Shown in pieces: positions 22,458 to 33,653 of a DNA stretch of 64,000 nucleotides. The DNA comes from Mesocentrotus franciscanus (Eukaryota > Echinodermata > Echinoidea > Camarodonta > Strongylocentrotidae). The stretch is taken from the NCBI GenBank assembly GCA_037976565.1, contig CP137675.1, forward strand, positions 16,788,992 to 16,852,991, in the 5' to 3' direction. Position numbers and translations under genes: made by a program. How positions within the stretch are numbered: position 1 is the stretch's first letter; every line of letters begins with the position of its first letter. The notes beneath the pieces were generated by a model. That model ran no database searches. It was given only the letters and a program-made list of their open reading frames with translations, and was not told where the DNA came from.

Positions 22458-25400
22458 GCGTCCAAGAAAGCAGAAGAGAGCGGGTTAGACGGGGTGAACA
22501 CAATGGAGAATGGCGGAATCATTCCTTCCAGCAAGGACAATGGTGATCCTTGGGATGTCGCGCTGGATGAAATCAATCCAGGAACAAAATGGAGTGGTGA
22601 GTTTGTCCCTCTTTGTGTGTCTGTTTGATTTTCCCGACTGCTAAGAAAGCATGTGTATGCTATGTGTAAGTCAGCAACTAGGGTACCGACGGCTATATAA
22701 GTCCTCTCCGAGGAGGGACTTGGGAATGAGCATCCATGCCTTTCCAAAGGGCACTAAGGCATCGACTTGGGGTTTCGAACCCGGGACCGCTAGGTTACGA
22801 GACCACTGCTCTACCACTGAGCCATCACGCTTTTCATCTGTCTTTATCTATATGCAAGTGATCCGACATTTTGCTCAGGCGGCAATTGCATGCTCTGGAA
22901 ACACGATCTCAATTATTAAACAAAATGAACTCAAGAGTAATTTCAATAGGCCGAATGTCTCATTGAAACCGCCCTGATTACGTAAAACGTCATTGTCATG
23001 TTCGACATTTCAATAGGTGACGCGCAAGGCTAATGAACTTGACTCAGTTGATTTCTGAAAGTTGTTGCTCTGATGATCGGGATTTATTTCGTGAAACGTA
23101 TAGGGATACAATTGGGATTATGTTAGGTTTAGGATTAGCGTTAGGGTTAGATAAAGTGTAGGGTCTAGGGTTGAAGTTAGGAATTCGGATGAAGTAGTTA
23201 AGTATCGCGGACGTATTGTCACATCAGTAGGTTCTTAACGACCTGATATTCTCAATCATTGTACGACCGTGTAGCTTTTGCAGTTCTCTAACGAGTTAAC
23301 ACCCATTTGTCTGAATCGTGTTTCAATAAAAGTTAAATTAAATATTAAATAGACAGTTAAATTTGAAATGATCCACTACCACCATAATAACTTGAGACAG
23401 TTTTTTCGTTGTAATTTTGCTTGATCTTCAATGTGAAAGTAACACTTTTTTGTTCTCTTGCTTTGTACAAAAATGTACGATGCAAAATGTGATTTGCAAA
23501 TGCAACTTTTGTAAATTGGAATTTTGGAAAATAAGCCCAACCTCATTTGCTTTTGTTCCTTTTTGGTTGGTTGATAAAACCTTGCAAAAACTTAAAACGA
23601 TCATTTTCAAGTTTTATTTTTTGTCTTCTCCATCATCAGAGCGCACAGGAACCGGTAAGGTCATCTTCGTCTTTCAGTCCCTCCTTAGACTCATCCTCCT
23701 TCTCGGATGTCTCTATCTCTTCATCTGTGCCTTGGACTTCCTGGCGACAGCCTTCAGACTGCTTGGTGGTGAGGCCGCGGGTGAGGTGCTACAGAACAGT
23801 GAACTCCTGGCGAATCCTGTATGCGGTCTCATGATCGGCGTGCTGGTCACGGTGCTCGTACAAAGCTCCAGTACTTCCACGTCGATCATCGTATCTATGA
23901 CGTCTGCTAGAATCAGTGAGTATTCTCAATGTTCATCACGTTTTCTTTGTAAAATGTTCTGTGATCTGTAATTATAAAAGATAAAACGGGTAGCAAACAC
24001 CAGTCCATCCTAAGGATAAGCCACCGATAATAATGGTTTCAAATAGACGATGGTGATGGCAATTTGGACGTATTGATAAAATCAAAAATTCATTTCCTCC
24101 TCTCTCAAACAGTCTCCGTGAGGCTTGCCATCCCGATCATCATGGGTGCCAACATCGGAACTTCGGTCACAAACACCATTGTGTCGCTAGGTCAAGTAAA
24201 GGAGAAGAACGAGTTCCGTCGTGCATTCGGTGGTGCCACGGTCCATGACATGTTCAACTGGTTGTCGGTGCTCATTCTCTTACCACTGGAGGTGATCGCA
24301 CAACCCCTCTTCCGACTCACTGAACTCATCGTCAAAAGTGCTGGAATTGAGAAAAACAATGTCAAGATTGAAATACTGAAAGTCATCACCAAACCGTTTA
24401 CCAGCTGGGTAATTAGGGTAAGAATGAATTCATTATATCAATACATCTTAAATCAATGATTATTCGGTAATTACCTAGTAACCTCATTCTAGAAGGCAAA
24501 CACCATTTCATTTCAAGACGGGCACACCTAACTATTATCTGAACAGCTCAAGTCAAGTGGCTTAGCTCATTGAGAGTTACAAAGATAATGTTGCATTACA
24601 TTCCTTGAAACCCTGTGTATAAAATACCAATACGAAGTCCGATCTTGAATTAACGAGTGTTGAAGATATTGATGGTGAATTGAGGAATGACAGGCCTAAA
24701 CGGATTAAACAAATACCATCGAAATTAAATTCTACATTGTTTACTTAATTTCTTTCTGTGGATAATCGCCGAGGTCGACCACTTTCTATTCTAAGAGTGT
24801 TATTCCTCTCTTGTGTTTATCTTACAGATTGACAAGGGTGCCATCGAAGACACCGCCCTCAACCCAAACCTAACCGATGTCCGCCTTCTTAAAACATGTA
24901 TTGTTGAGACACCCGAGGTCATAACAGCATCTCCAGGCGACTTGACCACGGCTCTTATGTCCACCACCACGCCCAAACCATGTGAGTACTTATCTCATGT
25001 GGCGATTTCCGGATAAGGATAGCTGCATTCTGATACTTTCAATCACTGCTAGGTCTTAATTGTCTTTTAACTCAATCAAAGTAAACTGCAATTCAAGGAT
25101 TACTAGGGAAGAAGATATGAACAAAAAGAAAACAAAACGTTTAATTAGACTATCATTTTTTGGTCTTACTCAATTTCTGCCACACTGCAACTTTCTCTCC
25201 TTCTGTGCATGATTTATTTTCCATTATGATGAATGATATTGACACCGATATTATAGCAAAAGAATATTAAACCAGATCTCCCATTTGTTTTCCTCTAAAA
25301 GTATTACTTTATCTGTAAATCAGCTCAGAATGAATTCCTCTAAATGGACAATCGTTTGTGTTCGTTTCACCATCAGGTTCGTGGCATTGGTTTGCATACT

Positions 25401-26281
25401 CTGGCTTCAGTGATACGGTTGCTGGGATTATCATGTTGGTGTTTGCTTTAGTTCTACTCTGCATCTGCCTGGTGTGTATCGTCAAACTCCTCAACTCACT
25501 GCTCAAAGGAAGCATAGCCCTCGTCATCAAGAAGTTCGTTAACGCTGATTTCCCTGGTTACTTGGGCTTCCTGACCGGGTACATCGCAATCCTCATTGGG
25601 GCCGTCTGTACCTTCATTGTCCAGAGTAGCTCTATCTTCACCTCGGCTATGACTCCACTCGTAGGCATCGGCGTTATCACACTCGAACGCATGTACCCAC
25701 TCACTCTGGGATCGAACCTGGGTACGACCGCGACCGGCATCATCGCCGCCCTCCCGAACGAGGGTAGGGACCTCGCCAACGCCATGCAGGTTGCCCTTTC
25801 CCACCTTTTCTTCAATATATTTGGTATCCTGATCTGGTACCCGATTCCTTTCTTGCGTAAGCTCCCTATTGGTATGGCCCGCGTCATGGGTAACACCACG
25901 GCCAAATACCGCTGGTTCGCGATCTTCTACCTAATTGTGATGTTTTTCGTTTTGCCTTCACTCGCATTCGCACTCTCCATCGCCGGCAACATCTACCTTT
26001 TCGTTATTGGCGGTACACTCCTCTTTGTCTTTCTGATCATCGTCGTCATTAATGTCATCCAGCGAAAACGTCCTTCTCTTCTTCCTCCAGTCATCCAGAC
26101 TTGGGATTTCCTTCCCTGGTTTCTGCATTCTCTCAAACCCCTCGATTACTTGCTCGGATGTCGATGGTGTCGTAAACGATTCGGCAAGGACAGCGCTACA
26201 GACCCTATTGTCGCCGTTGCTGACAAGGAGACGAATGACTTCAATGGTCTTAATAACACAGGATTTGATACTCCCTTGTAA
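22458..26281 (+). CDS. SLC34A: Sodium-dependent phosphate cotransporter, SLC34/NaPi-II family
   Basis: Multi-pass plasma-membrane carrier that brings in phosphate with Na+. Coding exons: 22458-22596, 23640-23915, 24113-24417, 24828-24981 and 25377-26281, all with AG/GT borders and matching phases (1, 1, 0, 1). From the ATG at 22503 (AACACAATGG) they give 577 codons plus stop; an upstream exon is possible, since the frame is open to 22458. Residues ~106-113 are Q-S-S-S-T-S-T-S and ~359-366 Q-S-S-S-I-F-T-S, the paired QSSS motifs of the inverted-repeat core. D169 in V-H-D-M-F-N-W matches the Asp that electrogenic NaPi-IIa/IIb have and NaPi-IIc lacks. About ten hydrophobic segments are visible. 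Exon 4 encodes the extracellular loop, with an N-L-T sequon and, across the junction with exon 5, two Cys. The C-terminus D-T-P-L fits a class I PDZ ligand. The loop and cytoplasmic tail are shorter than in vertebrate IIb. Confidence 0.95.
22625..22832 (-). mobile_element. tRNA-derived SINE in SLC34 intron 1
   Basis: On the minus strand it starts with a tRNA-like head: box A TGGCTCAGTGGTAGAGC and box B CCGGGTTCGAAACCC. It continues into the body shared with 21908-22020. The head's ends do not pair into an acceptor stem, so it is a SINE, not a working tRNA gene. Confidence 0.8.
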
Positions 26282-26578
26282 CCAGTAAATTAAGCACGGC
26301 TTTGAACTGCATTCAAAGCCAAAGCTAAAGACTATCGCAGAAAAACAATTTTCTATTTCTTACTACTACTTATGGCTGTCATTCGTCTAAATTAGTTTTA
26401 AACAGGTTGGGTTAACATGTAGTTTTGTTCGGTATTTACCAACCATGTTCGGTATAGATTTTGTTCCTTATGTAAACTGAACTGTCATTTTGTACCACAT
26501 GCCCCCAAGGAAAATGGAAGCCATCTTATGAAAATCTCTCTTTGTTTTCAATTCTTTGGAGGGAGGTAGAGTTCTTAA

Positions 26579-26962
26579 AGAGAAGGTTGAGTTCTGGGAA
26601 GAGGTGAAAGGTTGTGAGCGTTATCATTGTATTATGCAAGTGTGGAAGAACATCAGATAAAAAAATGTTCCCTGAAAAGCATGGCTCTTCGAATGACTTA
26701 ATATTCTAAATATGGCATGTAACATCATAAAAATCGGGATAGATTTTTATGCCACATGTGCGTGTAGTCCCATATACATCTTTCTCCATGTGTACAGTGC
26801 TTGTAACTTTTCCAAGTATGGGCCAAATTTCTTATCATTTTGATGATTCCAGAACCTTGCAGTACACACCAACACTTGTATGCTAGATGATCAACCTTTT
26901 CTGATCGATTCCACAACGTTTCTTTCACAATGCAATCGCATGACCAGAACTCAACTTTATCT
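26579..26962. mobile_element. TTAA-flanked MITE (family Y), copy 1, 384 bp
   Basis: Ends AGAGAAGGTTGAGTTCTGG and CCAGAACTCAACTTTATCT are inverted repeats; flanks TTAA at 26575-26578 and 26963-26966. Copies: 33281-33653 (inverted) and 50143-50526 (same length, 384 bp). Confidence 0.85.
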
Positions 26963-27014
26963 TTAAGAATTCTTGTTGGTCATCGATGTTCTATGCCATG
27001 TGATTCTTCATTTC

Positions 27015-27015
27015 A

Positions 27016-27048
<33 letters not shown>
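27015..27048. repeat. (GT)n(GA)n microsatellite
   Basis: TGTGTGTG followed by GAGAGAGA, directly at the left edge of the tandem duplication. Confidence 0.9.
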
Positions 27049-28323
27049 TTGAATTCTTTTATTTATTGTGTATCCTTTTCGAAAGAATACATACAATCAT
27101 TTTTTATTCATTGACAAAATCATTGGGCATTTTTGTTGAGATTTCAAATTGTCAATTCACACCATTAATATATTCATACTCTATCGACGGGCTAATTATT
27201 GAACGCACTACCAAGATATAAGCTCTGTCTTTAAGTTTACATGTGAGACCGTAAATGAAGTTTATTCGTTTTCAGCTGAGAGCATTCGATTCCATCCTTC
27301 TTTGTTGAAGTCCTGCAATATGCAAACACTTGTGTTTCTTACTTTTATGGAATGATGCTGTGTTATACTCATTCACTTAAACATGTCTATGTTTTGTATT
27401 CATTCAAGAAAGTCTTCTCATTCAAAATTATTCAGTACTATGAATAAACAATGCATGGTTACTTAGAGCAATATATCTGTTAATGTATTTTTTTTAATAG
27501 AAAGAACCAGCTGAACTATTTCTTGTCAAAGATTCATAATGCATGTATTATAATATTCAATCTTCTCTTCAACTTATTGTGATTTAAACCAAGCCATTCA
27601 CCAACTCGAACTGAAAGTATTCAGAAAGTCACTTCTTCAATGTATTCATGGATCGAATGTTAACAAAAAATAGATTTGCTGCATTAATTTTATATAAAAA
27701 TGCTATATATAATTTCTGAATCAAAATAAGCAAAATAGCAGTAAAAAGTTATTTGTCCATATTTCCGTTGTAGGTACCAGCTGCTAATATAATGTTTATA
27801 TGTATACCTATGCTGTATTAAAATTTTTATCTTGAGTATTCTATTTTTTGCAATAAATTTTAAAAGAAAAAAGCAAATATTTTGCATTGGAATCTTATTA
27901 ATTAGTTGTCTTTTTCTAATTCTGTGTCCACGTATATTTTTTTCTATTTATCTTGTTCTTAGTTTTCTTAGTCTTCTTCTTCTTCTTTTCTTCTTCTTCT
28001 CCTCCTCCTTCTTCTTCTTCTTCTTCTTCTTCTTCTTCTTCCTCTTCCTCCTCCTATACCTCATCTTCGTCATTTTTTTCTTCTTTGTCTTCCCTTCTCC
28101 ATTTTCACCTTTACCATCAACTCCTCGGTCATGTCCCCTCATTAAACAATATATCAAGCTTTTATTTAGGAAAGGCAGTGACGGATCTACGGGGGGATAA
28201 AGATATATTTTACTAATAGATTCCCTTGTGAGACTTCATGCAAATAGTGTTTGTGATAAGAATGAGTTGTGATAAAAACTCAAAAATAATCTGTGAAATA
28301 ATATGGACAAAAAGACGTTTGTG

Positions 28324-28516
28324 ATACAGTTAACAACTAAATTATTCATATCCCTTAGAATTTTTTTTCTCGTAACTCGAGAATGAAAGGCAGACTGGTT
28401 AAATTGGGGCTTTTTTAGAATACTTTAAATTTAAGCTATAATACAGTATGTGTCTCATTTCCCCCAAATTGAAAATAAAATAGGTTAGGTCATGAATGAT
28501 TCAGCTGTAAACTGTA
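28324..28516. mobile_element. MITE family V copy
   Basis: Ends ACAGTTAACAACTAAATTAT and GATTCAGCTGTAAACTGTA are inverted repeats, with TA next to each. Related to 22163-22400 and 49055-49312. In the second tandem copy only the right end survives (about 30365-30395). Confidence 0.65.
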
Positions 28517-28540
28517 TGTATCTTTTGGGATGATTTGGGG

Positions 28541-28753
28541 CGTATCCGGACACCTACCCCTTGGACATCCACCCAGGGATAACCACTCCCTGGGATAACC
28601 ACCCTCTAGGACGACTACCCCCTAGGACAACTACCCCAGACAACTACCCCTTAGGACAACTACCTCCTAGGACAACTACCCCCGGACAACTACCCCCAGA
28701 CAACAACCCCTAGGACAACTACTCCAAGACAACTACCCCCTAGGATAGTTGTC
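28541..28753. repeat. Minisatellite, reverse copy of 119-351
   Basis: Units CCCCCTAGGACAACTA, about 12 copies. The left edge CGTATCCGGACAC (28541-28553) is the exact complement of 339-351. At the right edge the last unit flips to ATAGTTGTC, forming a short hairpin. Confidence 0.85.
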
Positions 28754-28968
28754 TGTAACTAACTAACCGTAACTAACATTATAACGAAACCCCTGATAGA
28801 TGGCGCTGTACCTTAAACTACTTCTGTACTCATGGATTACCATTTCTGATGTGCATACTCAGATAGGCCTCCACTGTTGACCATAAAGCTGGAATAACTT
28901 TCTTTCTTACCTCTGTTCATGGAATGATTATGCCATCATGATGTCTTCTCAGAACTGAGATGGAATTC

Positions 28969-30600
28969 TTTTATTTATTGTGTATCCTTTTCGAAAGAAT
29001 ACATACAATCTTATCATTTATTATTCATTAACAAAATCATTGCGCATTTTTGTTATGATTTTAAATTGTCAATTAATAAATTCATACTCTATCGACGGGC
29101 TAATTATTGAACGCACTACCAAGATATAAGCTCTGTCTTATAGTTCACATGTGAGACCGTAAATGAAGTTTATTCGTTTTCAGCTGAGAGCATTCGATTC
29201 CATCCTTCTTTGTTGAAGTCCTGCAATATGCAAACACTTGTGTTTCTTACTTTTATGGAATGATGCTGTGTTTTACTCATTCACTTAAACATGTCTTTCA
29301 TTCAAGAAAGTCTTCTCATTCAAAATTATTCAGTACTATGAATAAACAATGCATGGTTACTTAGAGCAATATATCTGTTAATGTATTTTTTTATAGAAAG
29401 AACCAGCTGAACTTTTTCTTGTCAAAGATTCATAATGCATGTATTATAATATTCAATCTTCTCTTCAACTTATTGTGATTTAAACCAAACCATTCACCAA
29501 CTCGAACTGAAAATATTCAGAAAGTCACTTCTTCAATGTATTCATGGATCGAATGTTAACAAACAATAGATTTGCTGCATTAATTTTATATACAAAATAA
29601 TGCCATATATAATTTCTGAATAAAAATATGCAAATTAGCAGTAAAACAATTATTTGTCCATATTTCCGTTGTAGGAACAAGTTGCTAATATAACTTTTAT
29701 ATGTATACCAATGCTGTATTAAATTTTTTGTCTTGAGTATTCTATATTTTGCAATAAATCTAAAAAGAAAAATGCAAATATTTTGCATAGAAATCTTATT
29801 AATTAGTTGTCTTTTTCTAATTCTGTGTCCACGTATATTTTTTTTCTATTTATCTTGTTCTTAGTTTTCTTAGTCTTCTTCTTCTTCTTCTTCTCTTTTC
29901 TTCTTTTCTTTTCTTCTTTTCTTCTTTTCTTCTTCTTCTTCTTCTTCTTCTTCTTCTTCTTCTTCTTCTTCTTCTCCCTCTCCTTCTCCTTCTCCTTCTC
30001 CTTCTCCTTCTTCTCATTCTTCTCCTTCTTCTCCTTCTCCTTCCTCTTCCTATACCTCATCTCCTTCATTTTTTTCTTCTTCGTCTTCCCTTCTCCATTT
30101 TCACCTTTACCATCTCCTCCTCGGTCATGTCCCCTCATTACACAATATATAAAGCTTATATCTAGGAAAGGCAGTGACGGATCTACGGGGGTTAAATCCC
30201 CTTGGGCTGCCAAAAAAAAAAGCAGTGACTGCTTTTTATGGTCTCCATTGTGTTACGGACTGGTTGAAATTAGGGCCTTTGTTGAGCACTTTAAATTTAA
30301 GCTATAATATGTGTCACATTCTCAAGAAATATTAATCGGGATGAATAAAAAAAAAAATTAGTTAGGGTATGAATGATTCAGCTGTTAACTGTTTGCATTT
30401 CAGTGAGCATCGGAGAAAAACGAGTAACTAACGTTATAACGAAAACCCTGATAGATGGCGCTGTACCTTAAACTATTTCTGTTCTCATAGATTACCATTT
30501 CTGATGCATGTGCATACTCGGATAGGCCTACACTGTTGACCATAAAGCTGGAATAACTTTCTTTCTTACCTCTGGTCGTGAAGCGATTGTGCCATCATAA
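28969..30600 (+). repeat. Second tandem duplication, copy 2
   Basis: Direct repeat of 27049-28960, well conserved, with an expanded (CTT)n tract at about 29870-30050. It lacks the minisatellite: the flanks of the array are joined by about 30 bp around 30405-30435. The bit at 30165-30215 carries a CAGTGACGGATCTACGGGG MITE-like end. Confidence 0.9.
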
Positions 30601-30861
30601 TTTTAATTGATCAACAAAGAGTTATCATAATACATTTCGGAGAAGATATAAACTTTATCTATCAAGAATAAATCATATTGTCACAATCATTTCATGAAAA
30701 GAGGCAAGAAGAATTATTTCAACAACTATGGGCAACAATCTTTTCAATTAGAAAGTTTGCTCAGTATATTCTGGGTTTCTATGGCGCTTGATACATCTCC
30801 CAAGTCTCTGGTTGCTTTAACAAGTAACATACTTACCGCGGTCATCGGTTTCAGGCTTGTC

Positions 30862-31500
30862 CTTAATAATAATAATAATAGGCATTTCTATAGCGCCGTC
30901 TATCTCTAGAAATTCTATTCCGAGGCGCACTAATAAATTATTACCCCGGCTTTAGCCTAGCTGCCATTACAGCGCTCTAGCATTTCAAGGAATTAATTCC
31001 TGCCAGGTACCACATTTACCTCACCTGGGTCGAGTGTGGCAAATGAAGATTAATGCCTTGCCAAAGGAAATTAGTGCCGTGTCGGGGATCGAACCACGAC
31101 CTTTGAATTTCAAGTGCTTAAACCACTCGACTACGACACTTCTACATCCAGGGGCGGATCCAGCCGGCGGCAAGGGAGGGGGCCTAAAAAGGGGCCCACT
31201 TCGTGCAAAAGTTTGAAAATCGTGCCGGTCGATTTTTCGCTCAGTGGGGGGTAGTGAGCACCACCCCCTTGGGCTCCAGGGGTAGTGAGCACAAATTTTT
31301 TTTTTTGTCACCCGAAAATTTTTTTTCCCTACGGGAAGGGTTAATTTTTTCCACCGCCACCCCTTGGGCGCCAGGGAGGGCCCAACTTCTTTTTCTTCAA
31401 AAAGGGTGTTTTTACCTGTTTTTTCTAGGAGGGGCCCGGGCCCCCTAGATCAGCCACTGTCTACATCCTTGGGTGCATTACAGCCATCCATCACCAGGCG
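30862..31500 (-). mobile_element. tRNA-derived SINE with L2-type tail, interrupted by a MITE
   Basis: On the minus strand: a tRNA-like head (about 31140-31070) with GTAGTCGAGTGG and GTGGTTCGATCCC, a body with CTCGACCCAGGTGAGG, and a tail GCGCCTCGGAATAG ... GGCGCTATAGAAATGCC plus (ATT)n. The tail matches the 3' end of the L2-like LINE at 8493-8555, so the LINE could have served it in trans. A hAT-like element sits at 31149-31459 near the 5' side of the head. Confidence 0.75.
31149..31459. mobile_element. hAT-like MITE, 311 bp, 8-bp target duplication
   Basis: Ends CAGGGGCGGATCCAG and CTAGATCAGCCACTG; flanks TCTACATC at 31141-31148 and 31460-31467. It is GC-rich with G and T runs. Similar ends lie at 5763, 18674 and 63945. 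Confidence 0.85.
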
Positions 31501-31526
31501 CCAATGTTCAGACTCTCATAATTATT

Positions 31527-31742
31527 ATGAAGGGAAGGATGACATGCAGATTACAATAGATGGCGCTAGTTCAAAGACGGTAAAATTTTCCTTAGACTCG
31601 CCCCCGCCCCCTCCTCCCATTATCTCTTCCCTCTCTGTCTCTGTCTCTCTCTCTTTGTCTCTCTCTGTCTCTCTCTGTCTCTCTCTGTCTCTCTCTCTGT
31701 CTCTCTCTGTCTGTCTGTCTCCCTCCATCCATCCATCCCCCT

Positions 31743-31779
<37 letters not shown>

Positions 31780-31850
31780 TCCCGTCCTGTCTATGCCCTT
31801 TGGTCTCTCTGTTTTTCATCTTTTTCAGTTTTCTCCACGGACCAATCTAC
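31527..31850 (+). repeat. Direct repeat with (TC)n, copy 1
   Basis: Starts AATGAAGGGAAGGATGACAT, includes GATGGCGCTAGTTCAAAG, a TC/TG-rich tract and GTTTTTCATCTTTTTCAG. The same order recurs at 32381-32705. Confidence 0.85.
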
Positions 31851-32089
31851 ATTGACTTTTACAAACTTCCGCATTTCGTACCCACTTCACACTCTGTTAA
31901 TGTAAAATGTTTAAAAAGAGGACTTATTAATAAACACCATGTAAAGATACAACAATTACCAATGCAGCCCTGAAGCAATTAATTTAATGTGTTCCATGTC
32001 TACGGAACTGAATTGAGGATGACAAAGTTGTTTCTAATTCTCATTACGCAGTGAATACTATTGTTTTTGTTACTTTTTTTGTTTAAACA

Positions 32090-32284
32090 TTAAAGCTATG
32101 ACTCATGAGTGAGTTGCCATTTTGTCTAGTGATTTTCAAAGTTTTTCATTTCATTAAAAATTCATAACTTTCTTATTAGTTATCCGATTTTGCTCAAACA
32201 TTTTTCGATTGGTTTGTCTCATTTTTCTGCTTCGATTGAAAGTTAGTTATTTTTGGAGTGGACTTGCCCTTTAAATTCATTTTT
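32090..32284. mobile_element. Possible TTAA-flanked MITE fragment
   Basis: TTAA at both edges; right end GGAGTGGACTTGCCCT is related to the AGTCCACCC ends of the element at 36856-37340. The left end is not a convincing inverted match. Confidence 0.35.
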
Positions 32285-32380
32285 TAAATATATAAAGGAG
32301 GGCACGACATAAAGGGGATGAACATAAACCTGTGATAACGTGGTAATTATAGCGCTATGCTATTGATTGTCAGTATTCAT

Positions 32381-32497
32381 AATGAAGGGAAGGATGACAT
32401 GCAGATTACAATAGATGGCGCTAGTTCAAAGACTGTAACAACTTTCCTTAGACTCGCCCCCCCCCCTCTCCCATTGTCGCTTCTCTCTCCCTCTCTG

Positions 32498-32571
<74 letters not shown>

Positions 32572-32591
32572 GTCTCTGTCTGTCTGTCTCC

Positions 32592-32631
<40 letters not shown>

Positions 32632-32705
32632 TCCGTCCTGTATATGCCCTTTGGTCTCTCTGTTTTTCATCTTTTTCAGTTTTCTCCACGTTTGTGTCAG
32701 GGGGC
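32381..32705 (+). repeat. Direct repeat with (TC)n, copy 2
   Basis: Second copy of 31527-31850, about 855 bp downstream, with its own long TC tract. Confidence 0.85.
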
Positions 32706-32974
32706 ATGCCTCGCTCTCAGTCTCCAATTCTCTACCACCCCTCCCCCTTCTCCCTTTCTCCAACTTTGTTCTCGAAATCCCAAGACTGTTGATTCTTTTT
32801 TTTAAAATACTTATTTCAAGTTCTGAACACCCATAGCTTAGGAGGGGACGTATACAACTGTTAAATCATTATTGGATCTCCACAATGGATCTAAACTAGT
32901 TCCCTTTTCATCTCTTATTTGCTAGTAATTCCGCATTAGATTATTAAGAAGAAACCGAACCAAGCCTTTTATAT

Positions 32975-33045
32975 CATGTATATGATGTCTTATTCTGTAA
33001 AGCGCTCGGAGACATTCGAATATAAAGCTCATTTCATCGTGGTAT
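32975..33045 (+). mobile_element. LINE tail trace (CR1/L2-like)
   Basis: TGTAAAGCGCTCGGAGACAT followed by TATAAAGCTCATTTC resembles the GCGCTTTGAGA ... tail of CR1/L2 elements. No coding part. Confidence 0.35.
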
Positions 33046-33280
33046 TCCTAATTATTCTTAATCAATTTAAAACGAAAAAAAAAACACTAAAAGTTGCCTT
33101 TTGGGCTTACACAAGCAGTACAAAGGATTTTAAGATGCTGTGACGCAAAATCAGTCAAAATTATAAAGGATCTTATACCAACTAAGAGCGCCATTAACGG
33201 AATATATTTTTTTACTAGAATTGTTCAAATTGTTATCGTTGCAAACGACATTCGACAAACAGTCCACGAAACAACGTTAA

Positions 33281-33653
33281 AGGTATAGACCAGTTCTGGT
33301 CATGCGATTGCATTGTGAAAGAAACGTTGTTGAATCGATCAGAAAAAGGTTGATCATCTAGCATAAGTATTGGTGTGTACTGCAAGGTTCTGGAATTATC
33401 AAAATGATAAGAAATTTGGCCCAGTCTTGATAAAGTTACAAGCACTGTACACAGAAAGATGTATATGGGACTACGCGATATCTATCCAGGCCGGATCGAT
33501 ATGATACTTAACAAATATATCAATTAGTAGGCGGTTTCCCGGCAAAATTTTTCTCATCACCTGTTAGTCAAAACATATTCTTTCACATGATTGGTAATAA
33601 GAGCTTCCATTCATTTTTTGAGAGGGGGGCGTTTCCAAAACTGGTCTACACCT
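33281..33653. mobile_element. TTAA-flanked MITE (family Y), copy 2, inverted
   Basis: Ends AGGTATAGACCAGTTCTGG and CCAAAACTGGTCTACACCT; flanks TTAA at 33277-33280 and 33654-33657. The interior is the reverse of 26579-26962 (GGTTGATCATCTAGCATAAG). Confidence 0.85.

Larger units (their letters stand above)
26282..27448 (+). other. Probable SLC34 3' UTR region
   Basis: Non-coding sequence after the stop. The first clear polyadenylation hexamer I see is AATAAA at 27443-27448, already inside the 27.05 kb tandem duplication; the same hexamer recurs in the second copy near 29340. A TTAA MITE (26579-26962) lies within. Where the transcript really ends cannot be told. Confidence 0.4.
27049..28960 (+). 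repeat. Second tandem duplication, copy 1 (~1.9 kb)
   Basis: Begins TTGAATTCTTTTATTTATTG and matches 28969-30600 in order: the GAATAAACAATGCATGG stretch, the (TTC)n tract at about 27965-28050, AGGAAAGGCAGTGACGG near 28170, and GATAGATGGCGCTGTACC near 28796. It also holds the minisatellite (28541-28753), which copy 2 lacks. Open frames over the TTC tract encode only poly-Ser or poly-Phe and are not genes. Confidence 0.9.

Noticed and set aside
22757..22832. tRNA gene
   Set aside because: Boxes A and B are present, but the acceptor stem does not pair and a SINE body follows.
22651..22977. Plus-strand frame after SLC34 exon 1
   Set aside because: It is the complement of a SINE inside the intron.
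23120..23180. Telomere-like repeats
   Set aside because: Only a few degenerate TTAGG(G) units; too short and irregular.
29803..30307. Lys/Glu-rich and Phe/Ser-rich long frames
   Set aside because: They are the (CTT)n tract in different frames; the matching tract at 27.9 kb gives different sequences.
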